Source: an uncultured Eubacteriales bacterium
Lineage (GTDB): Bacteria; Bacillota; Clostridia; Oscillospirales; Acutalibacteraceae
Length of the DNA stretch: 30,420 nucleotides
Direction: 5' to 3'
NCBI GenBank assembly: GCA_934444695.1
Contig: CAKSDF010000004.1
Location: forward strand, 1 to 30,420
Shown here: piece by piece, positions 25,386-30,420 of the stretch
Position numbering within the stretch: position 1 is the first letter of the stretch
Layout: each line of letters begins with the position of its first letter
Notes under the pieces: model-generated
Told to the model about the DNA's origin: nothing
What the model saw: only the letters and a program-made list of their open reading frames with translations
Databases searched by the model: none
Translations under genes and position numbers: made by a program

Positions 25386-25898
25386 ATGGAACAGATAAAT
25401 GTCAGCGGCTTTGAAGGCGTTTTTGAAATAATGGAGCAAAGCTTTCCAAGGGACGAGCGGCGCAAAAAGGAAGAGCAAAAGGCGCTTTTTTCGGTGCCGG
25501 AATACAAGGTGTTCGTCCGCAGAGAAGAAGGTAAGATAATTGCCTTTATTGCGGTTTGGGAATTTGAAAGTTTTTTATATGTCGAGCATTTTGCCGTCAG
25601 CCCGAAAAAAAGGGGAGGCGGAATAGGTGCAGGCGTTTTAAGCGAGATTATGAAAAGCTACGATGTGCCCGTCTGTCTTGAGGTCGAGCCGCCGATAACC
25701 GAAACGGCCGTCCGCCGCATAGCCTTTTATGAGCGCAACGGAATGTATTTTAACGATTACGATTATATTCAGCCGCCGCTGTCAGAAGGGCAAAACTCCC
25801 TGCCTCTTAAAATAATGTCGTCGGGAGAAAAAATCTCCAAAGAGCAGTTTGAAGAGGTTAAAAGCACCCTCTATAAGCGGGTTTATAAAGTTAAATGA
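25386..25898 (+). CDS. GNAT-family N-acetyltransferase
   Basis: 170-aa cytosolic acetyltransferase of unknown substrate. The acetyl-CoA-binding signature is clear: the strand LYVEHFAVSPKKRGGGIGAGVLSEIM contains the R/K-G-G-G-I-G loop (about residues 66-90). A later segment, AFYERNGMYFNDYDY, is the usual last motif with an aromatic residue. It is preceded by AGGAGA and starts 8 bases after mnmE, so the two are probably co-transcribed, with the terminator below ending the unit. Confidence 0.9.
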   Translation: MEQINVSGFEGVFEIMEQSFPRDERRKKEEQKALFSVPEYKVFVRREEGKIIAFIAVWEFESFLYVEHFAVSPKKRGGGIGAGVLSEIMKSYDVPVCLEVEPPITETAVRRIAFYERNGMYFNDYDYIQPPLSEGQNSLPLKIMSSGEKISKEQFEEVKSTLYKRVYKVK

Positions 25899-25899
25899 A

Positions 25900-25930
25900 A
25901 AAGCGGGGGTTTTGCGCCCTCGCTTTTTTG
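25900..25930 (+). terminator. Intrinsic terminator after the mnmE-GNAT unit
   Basis: AGCGGGGG (25902-25909) pairs with CCCTCGCT (25917-25924) with one G-U pair, 7-base loop, then six T. Confidence 0.85.
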
Positions 25931-25973
25931 CTGTCAAAGAAAGTGTTGTAACATAAAAGTTGCAACATAAAAA

Positions 25974-26279
25974 TTATCCGACATTATTATTGGGATTTGA
26001 ACCGGCCGAGGGGAGGGAAAACTCCCCGTAGCTGTATGCCCGCTCGATGAGGCTTATGCCGCTGCTTTCGGCATTTTGCCCGTGGGCGTTATCGCCTCGG
26101 TTTGCGGCGGTACCGCTGCCGTTTGCGCCGCCTGTATTTGCACTGCCGCCTGCGCTGCCCATATTGGCATTACTGTTTTGACTGCTGCAGGAACAAAGAA
26201 AGGCCGCCAGCAAAAGGTTTAAGAGCAGCACACACATTTTTGCCCGATTTTGGCCGAGAAAAATACAAATCTTTTTCAT
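25974..26279 (-). CDS. Small putative lipoprotein with a low-complexity Asn/Gly/Ala linker
   Basis: 101-aa protein of unknown function. The start is placed at the ATG at 26279, where a Lys-rich N-terminus (MKKICIFL) leads into a hydrophobic helix (CVLLLNLLLAAFL); the longer open frame upstream encodes nothing signal-like and overlaps the small gene below. LCSC is a plausible lipobox, giving a lipidated Cys near residue 34. The mature part is rich in Ser/Asn/Gly/Ala (SQNSNANMGSAGGSAN) and ends in a short conserved-looking tail (SLIERAYSYGEFSLPSAG). The ATG shares one base with the stop of the preceding 48-codon gene (TGATG), so the two are probably translated together. I do not recognise the family. 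Confidence 0.65.
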   Translation of the reverse strand: MKKICIFLGQNRAKMCVLLLNLLLAAFLCSCSSQNSNANMGSAGGSANTGGANGSGTAANRGDNAHGQNAESSGISLIERAYSYGEFSLPSAGSNPNNNVG

Positions 26280-26425
26280 CACAAAAGACCTATAAGACTG
26301 CCTGTTACTACAAATCCTATTACAAGGAGTACAAAACAGCCGAGGGTTACGGCAAGAGCGGTTATGAGTGCGGCGCGGTCGGAGGAACGCCGCTTGCTTT
26401 CCCAAGAATTTTTTATCTTTTCCAT
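26279..26425 (-). CDS. Small single-pass membrane protein (48 aa)
   Basis: Too short for common gene finders but well supported. AAGGAG lies 8 bases before the ATG at 26425. The protein starts with a polar, basic segment (MEKIKNSWESKRRSSDRAAL) and then has one long hydrophobic stretch of about 25 residues (ITALAVTLGCFVLLVIGFVV) ending TGSLIGLL. By the positive-inside rule the N-terminus should be cytoplasmic. The stop overlaps the lipoprotein ATG by one base (TGATG). Function unknown; it could be a partner or regulator of the lipoprotein. Confidence 0.65.
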   Translation of the reverse strand: MEKIKNSWESKRRSSDRAALITALAVTLGCFVLLVIGFVVTGSLIGLL

Positions 26426-26689
26426 ATTACAATCTCCTTTTTGCGATTTGAACGGTTTTTCTTTTTAAAAATAAAGGTCGGCTGTCGGCAGTTTGCACGC
26501 TTTTTTAAACCGATATTTCCTTACTATTTTTGTCCCGCAAAAGCAAAAAGATACATAATCCTGTCCCATAAAGCATAAAAAATACGGTGAAAGTTTGAGA
26601 ATGTAAAAAAAACACCGTCAAATTTATAAAGTTTGCACAAATAACTTGTAAAAAAAATATTGTAATTATGATTTTGCACCAAAATGTGC
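26426..26689. other. A/T-rich intergenic gap between the small operon and glgB
   Basis: A/T-rich, with several A-runs and no supported gene. It must hold the minus-strand promoter of the small operon, which I could not place with confidence, and upstream sequence of the glgB promoter. A tiny hairpin GCAC/GTGC sits near 26676-26690. Confidence 0.5.
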
Positions 26690-26718
26690 TTGATTTATTG
26701 GAAAGCTTTATGTATAAT
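26690..26718 (+). promoter_or_regulatory. Sigma-A-type promoter of the glg genes
   Basis: -35 TTGATT at 26690-26695, 17-base spacer, -10 TATAAT at 26713-26718. Transcription would start near 26725, giving a leader of about 25 bases. Confidence 0.88.
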
Positions 26719-26749
26719 ATAAAAAAGAGTATTTCAGGCGGTGAAACTA

Positions 26750-28654
26750 ATGGGAAAAGCTTTGAATAAAAATACGGCCATCCACCTTTTTCACGAAGGC
26801 TCGTATTATAATGCTTTTGAATTTATGGGGGCTCATCCGGGCACCAAAAACAGAAAAAGAGGAATGTATTTCAGAGTTTTTGCGCCAAACGCCGCCGGGG
26901 TTTCGGTGGTCGGCGATTTCAACGATTGGGATAAAAATGCCCACCCCTGCGAAAAGATAAGCGGCGGGATATTTGAGGGCTTTGTTACCGGGGTCAAAAA
27001 ATTCGACGCATATAAATTCGCCGTAACCGGCAAAAACGGAAAAACGGTTTTAAAAAGCGACCCTTACGCCACCCACTTCGAAACACGCCCCGGCACCGCT
27101 TCCAAAATATTCCCTCTTGAGCGGGAAAGTTTTGAATGGACCGATGGGGAATATCTCGAAAAGCGCCGACAAATGTCGATATACGACAGCCCGGTAAATA
27201 TATACGAGGTGCATCCCGGTTCTTGGCGAAAATACGAGGACGGCCAGTTTTTCGACTACCAAAAGCTTGCAAACGAGCTTTGCGCTTATGTCAAGGAAAT
27301 GAATTATACCCATATCGAGCTTATGCCCATTATGGAACATCCCTTTGACGGTTCCTGGGGGTATCAGGTGACGGGATATTTTGCCCCCACCTCGAGATAC
27401 GGTATTCCCACCGATTTTATGAAGTTTGTGGACATTATGCATGAAAACGGCATAGGTGTTATTCTCGACTGGGTGCCGGCGCATTTCCCGAAGGATGAGC
27501 AGGGTCTTGCCGATTTCGACGGCGGCCCCTGCTATGAATATGCCGACCCGAGAAAGGGCGAGCACAAGGAATGGGGCACAAAGGTCTTTGACTACGGCAA
27601 AAGCGAGGTGCAGAGCTTTCTTGTTTCAAGTGCCGTCAACTGGTTTAAAAATTACCACATCGACGGACTGCGGGTGGACGCAGTGGCTTCCATGCTCTAT
27701 CTCGATTACGGCAGAAAGGACGGGGAATGGGTCCCCAACATCTACGGCGGAAACGAAAATCTCGAAGCCGTCGCCTTCCTTAAAAAGCTTAATGAGGCGG
27801 TATTTTCAGAGTTTCCCGACGCTATGATGATAGCCGAGGAATCGACCGCCTGGCCGCTTGTTACAAAGCCTACCTTCTCGGGAGGACTGGGATTTAATTT
27901 CAAGTGGAATATGGGCTGGATGAACGATATGATACGGTATATGTCGCTGGACGGAATATACCGCAAATATAACCACGACGCCCTGACATTTTCCTTCTTT
28001 TATGCTTTTTCGGAAAATTTTGTGCTTCCCATTTCCCATGATGAGGTTGTGCACGGAAAATGCTCGCTCATAAACAAAATGTCGGGAGAATACGACGATA
28101 AGTTTAATTCCCTCAGAGCATTTTACGGATATATGATGGCCCACCCGGGCAAGAAACTGCTTTTTATGGGTCAGGAATTCGGCCAGTTTATCGAGTGGGA
28201 TTATGAAAAGGAGCTTGACTGGTTGCTGCTTGATTACGAAAAGCACAGACAGCTCAAAGAATATGTGAAACAGCTCAACAAATTTTACCTCGACCATAAG
28301 CAGCTTTGGCAGATAGACTATTCATGGGAGGGATTTTCATGGATAGCCAACGACGATAACGCCGGAAGCACCATTGCCTTTATGCGGCGGGACGAGGAAG
28401 AAAATTATATCATCTCGGTTTGCCGGTTTATTAAAAACGATGCGGCCGAGTATCGCATCGGCGTTCCCGAAAGCGGAAGTTATAAGGTGGTTTTCAATTC
28501 CGACGACAAAAAATTCGGGGGAAAGGGTTACTTTAAAAAGACGACGGTCAAGGCCGAAAAGATACCCATGCACGGATTTGAGCAGTCGATCTCACTCTCC
28601 CTTGCGGGCAACAGCGTTATCTACCTTGAGCGGGTAAAGCGCAAAAAGAAATAG
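26750..28654 (+). CDS. glgB: 1,4-alpha-glucan branching enzyme
   Basis: 634-aa GH13 enzyme that makes the alpha-1,6 branches of glycogen. ATG 26750 is chosen because AGGCGG lies 8 bases upstream; a GTG at 26741 overlaps that box. The N-terminal CBM48 domain (GMYFRVFAPNAAGVSVVGDFNDW) is followed by a GH13 barrel. Catalytic residues: nucleophile Asp310 in GLRVDAVASM, acid/base Glu363 in MIAEEST, Asp431 in ISHDEVVHGK. Also seen are GYQVTGYFAPTSRYG and DWVPAHFPKDE, typical of bacterial branching enzymes. Length is normal for the short form without an extra N-terminal domain. First gene of glgB-glgC-glgD. Confidence 0.98.
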   Translation: MGKALNKNTAIHLFHEGSYYNAFEFMGAHPGTKNRKRGMYFRVFAPNAAGVSVVGDFNDWDKNAHPCEKISGGIFEGFVTGVKKFDAYKFAVTGKNGKTVLKSDPYATHFETRPGTASKIFPLERESFEWTDGEYLEKRRQMSIYDSPVNIYEVHPGSWRKYEDGQFFDYQKLANELCAYVKEMNYTHIELMPIMEHPFDGSWGYQVTGYFAPTSRYGIPTDFMKFVDIMHENGIGVILDWVPAHFPKDEQGLADFDGGPCYEYADPRKGEHKEWGTKVFDYGKSEVQSFLVSSAVNWFKNYHIDGLRVDAVASMLYLDYGRKDGEWVPNIYGGNENLEAVAFLKKLNEAVFSEFPDAMMIAEESTAWPLVTKPTFSGGLGFNFKWNMGWMNDMIRYMSLDGIYRKYNHDALTFSFFYAFSENFVLPISHDEVVHGKCSLINKMSGEYDDKFNSLRAFYGYMMAHPGKKLLFMGQEFGQFIEWDYEKELDWLLLDYEKHRQLKEYVKQLNKFYLDHKQLWQIDYSWEGFSWIANDDNAGSTIAFMRRDEEENYIISVCRFIKNDAAEYRIGVPESGSYKVVFNSDDKKFGGKGYFKKTTVKAEKIPMHGFEQSISLSLAGNSVIYLERVKRKKK

Positions 28655-28798
28655 AGATCAAAGTGCGGAAAAACGAAAAAAAGAAAGGTTAAAGGCCTTT
28701 TGCAAAGCCGTTCAAAAACCTTGTATATTTTTTGAAAGCCCACAATCGAATTATAAAAAATTAAAGATATTTCTAGGCAAAAAACAGGAGGTAGCTTT

Positions 28799-30022
28799 AT
28801 GTATTATAAAACCGAATGCGTGGCCATGCTGCTTGCCGGCGGACAGGGAAGCAGACTGGGCGTACTTACAAGAAGCGTGGCAAAACCGGCGGTACCCTAC
28901 GGCGGAAAATACCGAATAATCGATTTTGCAATGTCTAACTGCATCAATTCGGGAATAGACACGGTGGGCGTACTGACACAGTATCAGCCCTTAGAGCTTA
29001 ACGATTACATCGGCTCGGGCGTGCCGTGGGATCTCGACCGCTTAAACGGCGGAGTGCACATTCTCCCGCCCTATCAGCGCAACAAGGGCGCCGATTGGTA
29101 TAAGGGTACGGCCAACGCCGTTTATCAGAACATTCATTTTATAGAGCGGTATGATCCCGAGTATGTTTTGGTGCTTTCGGGCGACCACGTTTATAAAATG
29201 GACTATTCCAAAATGATAGATTTTCATAAAAAGAATAAGGCCGATTGCACCATTGCCGTGCTTGATGTCAGCCTTGAGGAGGCCTCCCGTTTCGGAATAA
29301 TGAACACAAACGAGGACGGCAGTATCTATGAATTTGAGGAAAAACCCGCCCATCCAAAGTCGACCAAGGCATCTATGGGTGTGTATGTTTTCTCCTGGAA
29401 GAAGCTTAAGGAATACCTTGTCAGAGACGAGGAGGATGAGCATTCCTCCAACGATTTCGGCAAAAACATCATTCCCAATATGCTATCGGACGGTCAGCGG
29501 CTTATGGCCTATCCCTTTGACGGATACTGGAAGGATGTCGGAACCATAAACTCCCTTTGGGACGCTAACCTCGACATACTTAATCCTAACTCATCCCTCG
29601 ATTTAAACGACCGCAACTGGCGCATCTATTCGAGAAACTCGGTTATGCCGCCCCACTATATCGGTAAAGACGCCGATGTGCAGAATTCCATCGTCAGCGA
29701 GGGCTGCGAGGTTGAAGGCTTTATAGATTTCTCGGTGCTTTTCCCCGGAGTGACGGTGGAAAAGGGCGCTCAGGTGCATTATTCGATTATTATGCCCGGG
29801 GCGGTCATTAAAGAAAATGCCGTTGTTAAATACGCCATCGTGGGTGAAAACTCGGTGGTTTGCCAAAAGGCGGCGATCGGTAAGGCACCAGAAGAGGTTG
29901 AAAAAAGCGACGACTGGGGCGTTGCGGTCATAGGACCGGATGTCACGGTGGGAGAAGGGGCAGCGGTGCAGCCCAAGGAAATGATAGACAGCGATGTGAC
30001 GGGGGTGGATAAAAATGCGTAA
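28799..30022 (+). CDS. glgC: Glucose-1-phosphate adenylyltransferase
   Basis: 407-aa ADP-glucose pyrophosphorylase, the committed step of glycogen synthesis (glucose-1-phosphate plus ATP to ADP-glucose). The nucleotidyltransferase domain has LLAGGQGSRLGVLT, KPAVPYGGKYRIIDFAMSNCINSGI, VLSGDHVYKMDY and FEEKPAHPKS; the C-terminal part (about 290-395) is a left-handed beta-helix with hexapeptide-like repeats. AGGAGGT precedes the ATG. It follows glgB after 144 bases, where only weak promoter-like sequence was seen. Its stop overlaps the glgD start by 8 bases, indicating coupling. In Firmicutes GlgC is often stimulated by GlgD. Confidence 0.98.
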   Translation: MYYKTECVAMLLAGGQGSRLGVLTRSVAKPAVPYGGKYRIIDFAMSNCINSGIDTVGVLTQYQPLELNDYIGSGVPWDLDRLNGGVHILPPYQRNKGADWYKGTANAVYQNIHFIERYDPEYVLVLSGDHVYKMDYSKMIDFHKKNKADCTIAVLDVSLEEASRFGIMNTNEDGSIYEFEEKPAHPKSTKASMGVYVFSWKKLKEYLVRDEEDEHSSNDFGKNIIPNMLSDGQRLMAYPFDGYWKDVGTINSLWDANLDILNPNSSLDLNDRNWRIYSRNSVMPPHYIGKDADVQNSIVSEGCEVEGFIDFSVLFPGVTVEKGAQVHYSIIMPGAVIKENAVVKYAIVGENSVVCQKAAIGKAPEEVEKSDDWGVAVIGPDVTVGEGAAVQPKEMIDSDVTGVDKNA

Positions 30023-30420
30023 GGATCTGCTCGGAATTCTTTTCCCCAATATGGGAGACGGCTTTGTCCGTGAAATGACCGAAATAAGGTGTATCGGATC
30101 GGTGCCTTTCGCCGGAAGATACCGCTTGATAGATTTCTCACTTTCAAATATGGTTAACGCCGGCATCACCAAGGTGGGCGTTACCACAAGGCAGAATTAC
30201 CGCTCGCTTATGGATCACCTGGGAAGCGGAAAGCCCTGGGATCTTTCGAGAAAAAAAGGCGGAATATACTTCTTCCCGCCCTACACAAACAGCGTGGGCA
30301 GCAGCAATTCCACAAGAATAGGCGAGCTTGCGTCGCTGCTTCCGTTCCTTGAAAAATCCATTGAAGAATATGTCGTGTTAAGCGACTGTGATTTTGCCGC
30401 CAACATCGACCTTGAACCGA
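30015..30420 (+). CDS. glgD: GlgD, glucose-1-phosphate adenylyltransferase regulatory subunit (partial)
   Basis: 5' 135 codons only; the gene runs off the window edge. The sequence begins MRKDLLGILFPNMGD and continues with VPFAGRYRLIDFSLSNMVNAGI, GKPWDLSRKKGGIYFFPPYTN and EYVVLSDCDF. It is a paralogue of GlgC but lacks the GGxGxRL nucleotide-binding loop at the N-terminus, as is typical of the non-catalytic GlgD subunit that forms a heterotetramer with GlgC. The ATG overlaps the glgC stop by 8 bases, so its translation is probably coupled to glgC. Confidence 0.95.
   Translation, partial: MRKDLLGILFPNMGDGFVREMTEIRCIGSVPFAGRYRLIDFSLSNMVNAGITKVGVTTRQNYRSLMDHLGSGKPWDLSRKKGGIYFFPPYTNSVGSSNSTRIGELASLLPFLEKSIEEYVVLSDCDFAANIDLEP

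Noticed and set aside
26102..26578. 158-codon plus-strand frame opposite the small operon.
   Set aside because: It has no good start signal and overlaps two minus-strand genes with better evidence.

Overview
The window looks like an ordinary chromosomal stretch from an anaerobic, low-to-mid-GC Firmicute of the gut clostridial type (Oscillospiraceae/Ruminococcaceae-like). This is inferred from gene content: a one-piece pyruvate:ferredoxin oxidoreductase, a glgB-glgC-glgD glycogen operon, RNase M5, an ECF vitamin-transporter S subunit, and two large secreted subtilases ending in dockerin repeats. Strong sigma-A-type promoters, AGGAGG-like ribosome binding sites and U-tailed hairpins fit the same picture. 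No rRNA, tRNA, CRISPR, transposase or phage gene was seen.

Layout. 1-313: a non-coding leader that can fold into several competing or pseudoknotted helices. 314-4711: a 1465-aa secreted S8 protease with stalk domains and a dockerin, then terminator hairpins. About 4800-5150: a purine-rich non-coding gap. 5232-8777: nifJ behind a near-consensus promoter, with a strong terminator. 8954-13061 (minus): comEC-holA-rnmV with overlapping genes. 13203-13324: a 15-bp-period repeat array. 13337-16064 (minus): nadB-nadC-ruvX with 4-bp overlaps. 16065-16288: divergent promoters. 16289-19694 (plus): dut, a membrane-anchored polysaccharide deacetylase, a GNAT-like gene and an OGG1-type glycosylase. 19762-22962: the second dockerin subtilase. 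22978-23330: another 15-bp-period array and a possible structured leader before an ECF S component. 24013-25898: mnmE and a GNAT acetyltransferase. 25974-26425 (minus): a small membrane protein and a small lipoprotein that look translationally coupled. 26750 to the end: glgB, glgC and the start of glgD.

How the genes work together. nifJ is central to anaerobic pyruvate metabolism. glgBCD makes glycogen. nadB and nadC are two of the three steps from aspartate to NAD; nadA is not visible. dut and the OGG1-type enzyme keep damaged or wrong bases out of DNA. HolA, ComEC and RuvX concern replication, DNA uptake and recombination or rRNA processing. The two dockerin proteases imply an extracellular cohesin-based assembly encoded elsewhere.

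The items that stand out are the structured leader at 95-290, the dockerin protease pair, the coupled small membrane protein/lipoprotein pair, a ComEC whose beta-lactamase-like domain lacks its metal motif, and a recurring habit of short-period degenerate tandem repeats both between genes and as low-complexity inserts inside conserved proteins.
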